Assembly: GCF_002940065.1 (NCBI RefSeq)
Contig: NZ_MDEJ01000020.1
Coordinates: forward strand, 1 to 42,850
Direction of reading: 5' to 3'
Source of the DNA: Xanthomonas populi
GTDB lineage: Bacteria; Pseudomonadota; Gammaproteobacteria; Xanthomonadales; Xanthomonadaceae
Length of the DNA stretch: 42,850 nt
In this document: in pieces, positions 8,656 to 16,066 of the stretch
How the letters are laid out: the number at the start of each line of letters is the position of its first letter
How positions within the stretch are numbered: the first letter of the stretch is position 1
The notes under the pieces: generated by a model
Databases searched by the model: none
Told to the model about the DNA's origin: nothing
What the model saw: the letters and a program-made list of their open reading frames with translations, nothing else
Position numbers and translations under genes: made by a program

Positions 8656-9902
8656 GTGAGGGCATGATTGCCGTGGTCGGCAGTGGCATCGCCGGCCTGG
8701 GCGCGGCGTGGCTGTTGTCGCGTCGTTATGAAGTCACCCTGTTCGAGGCCGCTGACTATCTCGGCGGGCACACGCACACCCACGACATCCAGCTGGAAGA
8801 CCAGCGCTATGCGGTGGACAGCGGCTTCATCGTGTTCAATCCGCAGCATTACCCACTGCTCACGCGCATGTTCGCCGAGCTCGACGTGGCCGCGCAGCCA
8901 ACCACGATGAGCTTTTCCGTGCATGATGCGCGCAGCGGGCTCCAATACAACGCCGGCAGCCTGGGTGGGCTGTTCTGCCAACGCGGCAATCTGCTCAGCC
9001 CGCGCTTCTGGGGCATGCTGGCCGACCTGCGCCGCTTCTACCGGCAGGCACCGGCCGTGCTGGGGACCGACGAGCAATTCAGCACGCTAGGCGAGTATCT
9101 TCAGCGGCATGGCTACTCTGCGGCCTTTCGCGACCAGCACCTGGTACCGATGGCCTCGGCGCTGTGGTCTTCGCCCTCGCAACGCATTCTCGAATTTCCC
9201 ATGGGGCAGCTGATCGGATTCATGGCCAATCACCACATGCTGCAACTCAGCGGGCGACCGCAGTGGCAGGTGGTGCGTGGCGGCTCGTCCAGTTATGTGC
9301 GTGCGCTGCGCCGGCGCTGGCAGGTGCTCGAGCGGCTGTCCAACCCGGTGCATGCGATCCGGCGCGTCGGCAATGGCGTCGTACTCAGCTCGCTGCGGGG
9401 GGAAGAGCATTTCGACGAAGTGGTGTTGGCCTGTCACGCAGACGATGCCCTGGCGCTGCTCAGCGACTCCACACCGGCCGAGCAGCAGGTCCTGGGCGGC
9501 ATCACCTATCAGAACAACGACACCGTGCTGCACACCGATGCGCGCATGCTGCCGCGCAATCGCCGCGCCTGGGCCGCATGGAACGCGCATGTGCCGGCCG
9601 ACCCGCAGGCGCCGTGCACGGTGAGTTACTGGATGAACGCGCTGCAGTCGATCGATGCGCCGCAGCCGTTCATCGTCAGCCTCAATCGCGACCGCGATAT
9701 CGACCCGGACAAGGTACTGCGGCGCATGCGCTATCGCCACCCGGTGCAGAACGCGGCGGCACTCGCTGCACAGACGCGCAAGGCCGACATCCAAGGTGTG
9801 CAGCACACCTGGTTCGCTGGCGCCGCATGGGGCTTCGGCTTCCACGAAGACGGCCTGCGCAGCGGCGTGGACGTGGCCCACGGCCTGGGAGTGCCCTGGT
9901 GA
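8652..9902 (+). CDS. FAD-dependent amine-oxidase-like oxidoreductase
   Basis: 416 residues. N-terminal dinucleotide fold with GSGIAG at 10-15 and the acidic strand end ('[15 protein letters not shown]'), where GGHT is the usual FAD contact of NAD(P)-binding Rossmann-like amine oxidases. The C-terminal FAD motif region includes '[19 protein letters not shown]'. Family members are encoded beside cyclopropane-fatty-acid synthases and DUF1365 genes in many bacteria, including M. tuberculosis Rv0449c, and are thought to act on lipid chains as desaturases or oxidases rather than on amines. ATGA overlap with the desaturase gene fixes the start. A redox step on a membrane acyl chain is inferred. Confidence 0.9.
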   Translation: MSEGMIAVVGSGIAGLGAAWLLSRRYEVTLFEAADYLGGHTHTHDIQLEDQRYAVDSGFIVFNPQHYPLLTRMFAELDVAAQPTTMSFSVHDARSGLQYNAGSLGGLFCQRGNLLSPRFWGMLADLRRFYRQAPAVLGTDEQFSTLGEYLQRHGYSAAFRDQHLVPMASALWSSPSQRILEFPMGQLIGFMANHHMLQLSGRPQWQVVRGGSSSYVRALRRRWQVLERLSNPVHAIRRVGNGVVLSSLRGEEHFDEVVLACHADDALALLSDSTPAEQQVLGGITYQNNDTVLHTDARMLPRNRRAWAAWNAHVPADPQAPCTVSYWMNALQSIDAPQPFIVSLNRDRDIDPDKVLRRMRYRHPVQNAAALAAQTRKADIQGVQHTWFAGAAWGFGFHEDGLRSGVDVAHGLGVPW

Positions 9903-10786
9903 TGCAGCGGCTGCGCGAAGCCAGCACCGATGCGGTGTCATTGCCCCCGATCCAGGGCAGTGGCGCCGGCAGCGGGGCGGCCCCGTTGCGCAGCGCGATC
10001 TATACCGGTTGGATGCGGCACCGCCGGTTTGCGCCAAAACCCCTGGATTTTCGCTACCGGCTGTTTTTGATGTATCTGGATCTGTCAGAGCTGGACCGGG
10101 TCTTCGCACAGCGTTGGCTGTGGTCGGTAGGGCGCGCGAATCTGGCGCAGTTCCGTCGCAGCGATTATCTCGGCGATCCAACGATTCCACTGGATGAGGC
10201 GGTGCGCGATTGCGTGCAGAGCCATACCGGCGAGCGTCCCGACGGGGCGATCCGCCTGCTCACGCATCTGCGTTACTTCGGCCACGTCTTCAATCCGGTC
10301 AGCTTTTACTACTGCTTCGACCGTCATGACGGCTTGCGCTGGATCGTTGCGGAGATCACCAACACGCCCTGGCAGCAGCGCCATACGTATGTGCTGCCGG
10401 TCGCGCAGGCGCGCACGCATCGCGACATACATGCCTGGCGCTTCGACAAGCGCTTCCACGTCTCGCCCTTCATGGGCATGCAGCAGCGCTACGACTGGCG
10501 TTTCAGCGTGCCGGATGCGCAATTGCGGGTGCATATGGACGTACTGGATGCACCTGTCGCCGACACCGACACGGCAAGCAACGACGTCGGCGCACGCCGC
10601 TTTGACGCCACCGTGGTGCTGCAGCGCCAGCCGCTGACTGCGCGCACCCTAGCGCGCGCGCTGTTGGCCTACCCCATGATGACCGTGCAGGTCGTGGTCG
10701 CCATCCACTGGCAGGCCTTGCGTCTGTGGCTGCGCGGCAACCCTGTGCACGACAACCCCCATCTGCCTGTGCGAGAACGCCGATGA
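9902..10786 (+). CDS. DUF1365 family protein
   Basis: 294 residues of the DUF1365 family: the conserved opening 'IYTGWMRHRRFAPKPLDF', the central LTHLRYFGHVFNPVSFYY block and the 'FHVSPFMGM' block are all present. Biochemical role is not established; genes of this family almost always accompany the amine-oxidase-like flavoprotein and a cyclopropane-type methyltransferase (Rv0448c in M. tuberculosis), so a shared step in acyl-chain modification is inferred. The start ATG shares one base with the preceding TGA. One hydrophobic segment near the C-terminus (around residues 255-275) may associate with the membrane. Confidence 0.92.
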   Translation: MQRLREASTDAVSLPPIQGSGAGSGAAPLRSAIYTGWMRHRRFAPKPLDFRYRLFLMYLDLSELDRVFAQRWLWSVGRANLAQFRRSDYLGDPTIPLDEAVRDCVQSHTGERPDGAIRLLTHLRYFGHVFNPVSFYYCFDRHDGLRWIVAEITNTPWQQRHTYVLPVAQARTHRDIHAWRFDKRFHVSPFMGMQQRYDWRFSVPDAQLRVHMDVLDAPVADTDTASNDVGARRFDATVVLQRQPLTARTLARALLAYPMMTVQVVVAIHWQALRLWLRGNPVHDNPHLPVRERR

Positions 10787-12078
10787 ACGCCACGTCCCTG
10801 CCCGACACCACCGCGCCGCGCGCGGCTTCCTGGACGGATCGCCTGTTGCGCAAGCGCCTGCTGGCCACGCTCGGCGACTTGCGCGATGGGCAATTGCAAG
10901 TGCACGAGGCCGATGGCATCACCACCCTCGGCAACGCCAGGGGCGCAGATGCCTTGCAACTGCATGTGCGCGTCACAGATCCCGGGTTCTATCGGCAAGC
11001 CGCACTCAATGGCAGCGTCGGTGCCGGCGAGTCGTACATGGATGGGCAGTGGCAGTGCGACGACCTGGTCGGCCTGATGCGACTGCTGTTGCGCAATCGC
11101 GACCGGTTGGACGCGATGGAGACCGGCACCGCGCGTTTGGGTGGCTGGGCGATGCGCAGCCTGCACCGCTTGGCGCGCAATACCCGAAGCGGCAGCCGCC
11201 GCAATATCGCCGCGCATTACGACCTGGGCAACCCGTTGTTCAGCCTGTTTCTCGACGAAAACCTGATGTATTCGTCGGCCATCTTCGTCGATGGCGAAGA
11301 GGCGCAAGGCGACGCGGCACTGGAACGCGCGGCCACGCGCAAGCTTGAACGCATCTGCCAAAAACTGCGGCTAGGCCCGCAGCACCAAGTGGTGGAAATC
11401 GGCACCGGCTGGGGCGGCTTTGCCCTGCATGCCGCACGCGAGCACGGCTGCCGCGTCACCACCACCACCATCTCGCGCGAACAGTTCGAGCTGACGACAC
11501 AACGCATCGCTGCGGCCGGTTTGAGCGATCGTGTGACAGTGTTGTTGCGCGACTATCGCGATCTGGAAGGCTGCTACGACCGAGTGGTGTCGATCGAGAT
11601 GATCGAGGCGATCGGCCACCAGTATCTGGAGACCTATTTCGCCAAGGTCGGCAGCTTGCTGACTGACGATGGCGAGGCGCTGATCCAGGCCATTACCATC
11701 GAAGACCATCGCTATGCGCAGGCATTGCACTCGGTGGACTTCATCAAGCGGCATATCTTCCCCGGCAGTTTCATTCCGTCGGTGGCGGCGATCACTGGTG
11801 CGATCGCACGGGCCAGCGATCTGCGTCTGTTCAATCTCGAAGATATCGGGCCGAGTTATGCGTTGACACTGCGCGCCTGGCGGCAGCGCTTCATGGCGCA
11901 GCTGCCGCAGGTACGTGCGCTGGGTTACGACGAGCGCTTCATCCGCATGTGGGAGTTCTATCTGGCCTATTGCGAAGCCGGTTTTCTGGAGCGCTCGATC
12001 GGCGATGTGCATCTGTGGCTGAGCAAGCCAGGCGCGCGTCCGCCGCAATTCGTGCCAGGCCTTGCTGCCGACGCATGA
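10783..12078 (+). CDS. cfa: Cyclopropane-fatty-acid synthase family methyltransferase
   Basis: 431 residues. After an N-terminal lipid-binding region with 'GAGESYMDGQWQCDDL', the SAM-dependent core begins with IAAHYDLGNPLF; motif I is VVEIGTGWGG at about 203-212, followed by the 'SREQ' segment and the conserved 'MIEAIGHQY'. Enzymes of this family transfer a methylene or methyl group from SAM to a cis double bond in phospholipid acyl chains, acting on the inner-membrane surface; the closest contextual counterpart is UfaA1 (Rv0447c), which makes tuberculostearic acid. Whether the product here is a cyclopropane, a methyl branch or a methyl-alkene is unknown. ATGA overlap with the DUF1365 gene. 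Confidence 0.92.
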   Translation: MNATSLPDTTAPRAASWTDRLLRKRLLATLGDLRDGQLQVHEADGITTLGNARGADALQLHVRVTDPGFYRQAALNGSVGAGESYMDGQWQCDDLVGLMRLLLRNRDRLDAMETGTARLGGWAMRSLHRLARNTRSGSRRNIAAHYDLGNPLFSLFLDENLMYSSAIFVDGEEAQGDAALERAATRKLERICQKLRLGPQHQVVEIGTGWGGFALHAAREHGCRVTTTTISREQFELTTQRIAAAGLSDRVTVLLRDYRDLEGCYDRVVSIEMIEAIGHQYLETYFAKVGSLLTDDGEALIQAITIEDHRYAQALHSVDFIKRHIFPGSFIPSVAAITGAIARASDLRLFNLEDIGPSYALTLRAWRQRFMAQLPQVRALGYDERFIRMWEFYLAYCEAGFLERSIGDVHLWLSKPGARPPQFVPGLAADA

Positions 12079-12620
12079 AGCAGCTAGGCAATTATCTCGG
12101 CTTGCAGGTGCTTTGGCTGGTAGCAGTCAGCGCTGCGTCACATGCGCGCATCTGGCCGACGCTGCTGGCGTTAGGGCTATTGGCGCTGTATCAGCTGTGG
12201 CCGTCGCGGCGTGCGCCAGGCGATCTCCAGTTGCTGATCGCTGCGTTGTCGTTGGGCTTGCTGCTGGACACCACGCTCGCTGCAGGCGGGTGGGTGCGTT
12301 ATGCCGCGCCGTGGCCGGGCACCTTGTTGGCGCCGCCATGGATTCTGGCGTTGTGGCTGGGCTTTGCGCTCACGCTCAATCATTCGTTAGCCACGGTGAT
12401 GCAACGGCCGTGGCTGGCGGTGCTGCTGGGCGCCATTTTCGGGCCGTTTTCGTATTGGTTGGCGCAGCGCAGCTGGAATGCGGTGGAATTTCAGCCGCCT
12501 CAGCTGCACGCGGTGGTGGCGGTTGGCATCGGTTGGGGTCTGGCCTGCGGCGTGTTGTCGCTGTATGCACGCCGCCTGGCGCGACCATTGCCTGAGCACA
12601 TCACCGGAGAACTGCAATGA
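12075..12620 (+). CDS. DUF2878 family membrane protein
   Basis: 181 residues, almost entirely membrane-embedded: about five hydrophobic segments, with short polar links and 'WLAQRSWNAVEF' between the last two. Matches the length and layout of DUF2878. Function unknown. Its start overlaps the methyltransferase stop (ATGA) and its stop overlaps the next start, so it is translated as part of the run. Family members are found near cyclopropane-type synthases and flavoproteins, so a membrane partner of the acyl-modification enzymes is a fair inference. Confidence 0.85.
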   Translation: MKQLGNYLGLQVLWLVAVSAASHARIWPTLLALGLLALYQLWPSRRAPGDLQLLIAALSLGLLLDTTLAAGGWVRYAAPWPGTLLAPPWILALWLGFALTLNHSLATVMQRPWLAVLLGAIFGPFSYWLAQRSWNAVEFQPPQLHAVVAVGIGWGLACGVLSLYARRLARPLPEHITGELQ

Positions 12621-13399
12621 CTGCCTGGCCGCTACTGCATGTAGGCGTGTTTACAATTTTGGTGATGCTGCTCGGTTGGCTATGGCAACGCCGTAGCGGC
12701 AATGCTGGCCCGGTCGATGTGCTGTGGGCTGCATGCCTTGCCATCGCTGCGCCGTATTGCGCGTGGATGTCCGATGGCGCGCTGCTACCGCGCGCGCTGG
12801 TGGCCGTGCTCGGCGGCGCGTGGGGCGCGCGCCTGGCGCTGCATCTGGGCGTGCGCGTGTTCGGCGATCCGCATGAAGATGGGCGTTATCGCGCCCTGCG
12901 CGAGCATTGGAATGGCAACCAGCGCAAATTCCTGGGTTTCTTCCTGGCTCAAGCGGTGGTGGTGGTGCTGTTTTCGGTGCCGTTTCTGGCCGCTGCCAGC
13001 AATCCGAGTCCGGCCTGGAGCGTGTGGAGCAGCCTGGCGATCGTGGTGTGGTTACTCGCGGTCGGTGGCGAAGCGCTGGCGGATCGGCAGCTGTCTGCGC
13101 ACAAGGCCAGCCCGGCCAATCGCGGCATCACCTGCCGCAGCGGGCTGTGGCGGTATTCGCGCCATCCCAATTATTTCTTCGAGTTCGTGCATTGGTTCGC
13201 CTATCTAGCATTGGCCGTCGGCGCCGGGCCGTGGCCGGTGGCGGTGTGTGCACTGGGGCCGGTGCTGATGTTCGTATTTTTGTATCGCTTCACCGGCATT
13301 CCCTACACCGAGCAGCAGGCGCTGCGCTCGCGTGGTGAGGACTACGCCCGCTACCAGCGCGCCACCAGCGCATTTTTCCCGTTCCCCCCTTCGTCCTGA
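12617..13399 (+). CDS. DUF1295 family membrane protein (steroid-reductase-like fold)
   Basis: 260 residues with six to seven membrane segments. The C-terminal half has the ICMT/steroid-5-alpha-reductase-like signature 'SGLWRYSRHPNYFFEFVHW' followed by 'RSRGEDYARYQRATSAFFP'. DUF1295 proteins are predicted NAD(P)H-dependent reductases of membrane lipids; Rv0446c at the M. tuberculosis sigK locus belongs to the same family. In this operon it could reduce a methylene intermediate made by the methyltransferase, which is how tuberculostearic acid is completed; that role is inferred. ATGA overlap with the preceding gene. Confidence 0.9.
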   Translation: MTAWPLLHVGVFTILVMLLGWLWQRRSGNAGPVDVLWAACLAIAAPYCAWMSDGALLPRALVAVLGGAWGARLALHLGVRVFGDPHEDGRYRALREHWNGNQRKFLGFFLAQAVVVVLFSVPFLAAASNPSPAWSVWSSLAIVVWLLAVGGEALADRQLSAHKASPANRGITCRSGLWRYSRHPNYFFEFVHWFAYLALAVGAGPWPVAVCALGPVLMFVFLYRFTGIPYTEQQALRSRGEDYARYQRATSAFFPFPPSS

Positions 13400-13416
13400 G
13401 TCGCCTGGAGAGTCGT

Positions 13417-14487
13417 ATGTCCACCCTCACCATTCCGCCCTCCTCGCTGCCCGAAGAATCCTTCGCCACCCGGCTTGCCGAATCCGGCGTGCTGCCCGAT
13501 GCCGCGCTGCGCTACGGCATCCGCCGGCTATGCGCGCAGCGCCTGCGCGATGAGCGTGGCGACGGTGCCGATGCCAGCGGCGAACGTCAGCGCGCGTTTA
13601 TCGACAGCCTGCGTGCCAGCGCGATCGCGATCGAAACCGATGCCGCCAATCGCCAGCACTACGAATTGCCGCCGCAGTTCTTCACCCTGTGCCTGGGTCG
13701 CCGGCTCAAGTACAGCAGTTGCTATTGGGACGCAACCACGCCGGACCTGGACGCGGCCGAAGAACGCATGCTGGCGCTATACGGGCAGCGCGCCGAACTG
13801 GCGGACGGTCAACGCATTCTGGAGCTGGGCTGCGGTTGGGGCTCGTTGACCTTGTGGATGGCCGAACGCTATCCCGGCGCCACCATCACGGCGGTGTCCA
13901 ATTCGCGCCCGCAGCGCGCGCATATTCTGGAACAGTGCCGCATGCGCGGCTTGAGCAACGTGCAGGTCATCACCGCCGACGTCAACGCGCTGGCGCTGCC
14001 GCCGGGCAATTTCGACCGCGTGGTGTCGGTGGAAATGTTCGAACACATGCGCAATTACCGCGAGCTGCTGGCGCGCGTTGGCAGCTGGCTGGCGCCGGGT
14101 GGCAAATTGTTCGTGCACGTGTTCTGTCATCACGATCTGGCCTATCCATTCGAAGTGGCTGGCGAAGACAATTGGATGGGGCGGCACTTTTTCACCGGCG
14201 GGCTGATGCCGGCGGCCGACACCCTGCTGCATTTTCAGCAGGACGTGCTCATCGAACAGCGTTGGGTGCTGTCGGGGCAGCATTACGAAAAGACCGCCAA
14301 TGCCTGGCTGGAAAATCAGGACCGCCACCGCGAGCAGATCATGCCGCTGCTGAAACAGACCTACGGCGACGATGCGCAGCGCTGGTGGCAGCGCTGGCGG
14401 ATGTTCTGGCTGGCCTGCACGGAGCTGTTCGGTTACGACCAGGGCCGTGCATGGGGCGTGGCGCACTATCGCTTCGTCAAGCGTTGA
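13417..14487 (+). CDS. Second CFA-like class I SAM methyltransferase
   Basis: 356 residues, GGAGAG eight bases before the ATG. SAM motif I is LELGCGWGSL at about 135-144, followed by AVSNSRPQ and VEMFEHM. The opening of the core ('HYELPPQFFTLCLGRRLKYSSCYW') is the CFA-synthase pattern but more diverged than in the first enzyme, and the N-terminal lipid-binding region is shorter. Related proteins from plants and bacteria are annotated as CFA-like or coclaurine-N-methyltransferase-like. Lies 17 bases after the DUF1295 gene, so it is probably the last gene of the same transcript. Substrate unknown; a second methylation of the acyl chain is one possibility. Confidence 0.88.
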   Translation: MSTLTIPPSSLPEESFATRLAESGVLPDAALRYGIRRLCAQRLRDERGDGADASGERQRAFIDSLRASAIAIETDAANRQHYELPPQFFTLCLGRRLKYSSCYWDATTPDLDAAEERMLALYGQRAELADGQRILELGCGWGSLTLWMAERYPGATITAVSNSRPQRAHILEQCRMRGLSNVQVITADVNALALPPGNFDRVVSVEMFEHMRNYRELLARVGSWLAPGGKLFVHVFCHHDLAYPFEVAGEDNWMGRHFFTGGLMPAADTLLHFQQDVLIEQRWVLSGQHYEKTANAWLENQDRHREQIMPLLKQTYGDDAQRWWQRWRMFWLACTELFGYDQGRAWGVAHYRFVKR

Positions 14488-14564
14488 TCAAGCCAAGGCT
14501 GATCGACGCAGGAGCGAGCGTCAAAACGACTGCGCGGCCAGCAGATGGCCGCGATGTGTCAGCT

Positions 14565-14740
14565 TCAACTCAGCTCTTCAACAACGCTGGCATACAGATC
14601 AGCGCATTGGCTGGCAATGCCATCCCGGCGCGCAACCAGCTTTTGGCAACTGGCTGCTAGCAGAGCTGCAATGGTTTGCTGATCGTAGGGCAACGCGTGG
14701 TCGACCAGATCCGCGCGCCGCCTTGCGATCAGCTCGTTGC
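14565..14740 (-). other. Possible small coding remnant
   Basis: The minus strand reads as a plausible peptide of about 58 codons ending EELS, with ordinary codon use and several Ala/Leu/Arg heptad-like stretches, directly after the RidA gene. It has no ATG or GTG start of its own; one in-frame TTG exists. It may be the 3' end of a lost gene or chance. I do not recognise it. The rest of 14488-14728 shows nothing. Confidence 0.2.
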
Positions 14741-15088
14741 AGCGGTGATCACGATCTCCACCTTCCACTCCGGCCGCGCCAATTTGGCTTCGACGGTGGC
14801 GCGCGCGGGGGTAAAGCCGTGCGGCACCCACTCGTCCCAGGCCTTGTTCATGCCTTCGAAATCGGCGATGTCGGCCAGGAAGATTTCCGCACGCAGGATC
14901 TTGGTCTTGTCGCTGGCCGCATGCGCCAGCAACTTGTCGATTTCGCCCAGCACCTGGCGGGTCTGCCCGGTGATGTCTTCGCTGGTGTCCTCGCTGGTGT
15001 CCTCGGCAATCTGGCCGGCCAGATAGCAAACGCCGCCATGCACGGCCATTTCGGACATCCGCGGACCTGTATCGAATCGCTGCACCAT
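14729..15088 (-). CDS. RidA family protein
   Basis: 119 residues of the YjgF/YER057c/RidA family, small trimeric cytosolic enzymes that typically hydrolyse reactive imines or enamines. The GFTPARATVEA block holds the substrate-binding Arg of RidA proteins, and 'VCYLAGQIAEDTS' and VEIVITA flank it; the Glu after VEIV is normal. Odd: residues 31-38 read TSEDTSED, produced by two exact copies of a 12-base unit (14981-14992 and 14993-15004), probably a recent duplication in a surface loop. The start is ten bases after the stop of the upstream membrane-protein gene, so the pair forms an operon. The specific imine is unknown. Confidence 0.9.
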   Translation of the reverse strand: MVQRFDTGPRMSEMAVHGGVCYLAGQIAEDTSEDTSEDITGQTRQVLGEIDKLLAHAASDKTKILRAEIFLADIADFEGMNKAWDEWVPHGFTPARATVEAKLARPEWKVEIVITAATS

Positions 15089-15098
15089 TTCAGACTTC

Positions 15099-15806
15099 CT
15101 ACGGTTGATTGACCCGAGCATTGTCACGCGAATGCGGCAAACGTGCAGCCTGCGCACGTACGTAACGCGCCAGCCACACCCCAACCAGCACCATCCAGGC
15201 CACGATCGACACGATGGCACTCTTCTGGCTGATGCCGGGCGGCGCGCTGGTCACCGTGACGTGGAACAACAACAGCGCAAATGCGGTCAGTCCCAAACCG
15301 AACAATAGCGCGAAGTGCTGTCGCCATAAACGATCACACCGGAAATACCACGATTGCAGCAATACCGCTGCGATCACGCATAGAAATGCGGTATCCGCCG
15401 ATAGAACGTGCACCATCTTCGCCGCGTCGGGTGCGAGCACCGGCACCCAGCTGTCGCCGATCGCCACAGCGCTCAAGCCCAGTGCGGCCATCCAGAACAA
15501 GCCCACCACCGTGCGGCTGCAAGCCACCGGCGCGAACGCCGCGTACAGGCCCAGCGCAAGCCACGCCATGGCTGCGGCCAGCAGGCAATAGGCCGTGCGC
15601 AGCAGCAGACCGTAGCCACCGTGCAGGTATGCGCTCAGTTGTGCGTCGATCCAGTCCAGATCGCCGCGCAACCATTGCAGCAACACCACCAGCCCCATGA
15701 AGGCCACGCCTGCACCTGCGGCGATCGCGCCAGCGTGCCCGCTCCAGCGTGGCGGGCATGGCTGCAGGGTTCGCACAGCAGCGCGGTGATCGCATGCATT
15801 CCCCAT
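15099..15806 (-). CDS. DUF998 family membrane protein
   Basis: 235 residues with six hydrophobic segments after a short polar N-terminus: near residues 29-49, 71-91, 102-122, 138-158, 168-188 and 205-225. The pattern (GDSWVPVLAPDAAKMVHVLSA between helices 3 and 4) fits DUF998, a family of six-helix proteins of unknown function. The open frame extends 39 codons further upstream, but the ATG at 15806 is preceded by GGGAG and starts the plausible protein. First gene of an operon with the RidA gene. Confidence 0.75.
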   Translation of the reverse strand: MGNACDHRAAVRTLQPCPPRWSGHAGAIAAGAGVAFMGLVVLLQWLRGDLDWIDAQLSAYLHGGYGLLLRTAYCLLAAAMAWLALGLYAAFAPVACSRTVVGLFWMAALGLSAVAIGDSWVPVLAPDAAKMVHVLSADTAFLCVIAAVLLQSWYFRCDRLWRQHFALLFGLGLTAFALLLFHVTVTSAPPGISQKSAIVSIVAWMVLVGVWLARYVRAQAARLPHSRDNARVNQP

Positions 15807-16066
15807 CAACAGCCTGTCTCCCTTCCAACTGTCATCTGACCCATAGCGCTCCTCTGCGGCACGTCCGCCTGGCTCTGCCCTATGATGCGCGCGGCCGTCA
15901 AGAGCCGACACCGGTCGGCGCAACGAACCACGTGTTCACCTCGCTTCGGCATTGATGCGGTCACGCTGCATGCACTTCAACTCGACCAGCCCATGCAGAC
16001 CATCCGCGCGCGCAGCACATTCCGTGCATGCATCCTCCTTCCCTTCAAGCAGATCCCGTTGCCCTC

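Noticed and set aside
8043-9902. 619-residue protein starting inside the desaturase gene
   Set aside because: The first ~200 codons are an out-of-frame shadow of the desaturase; the flavoprotein starts at 8652.
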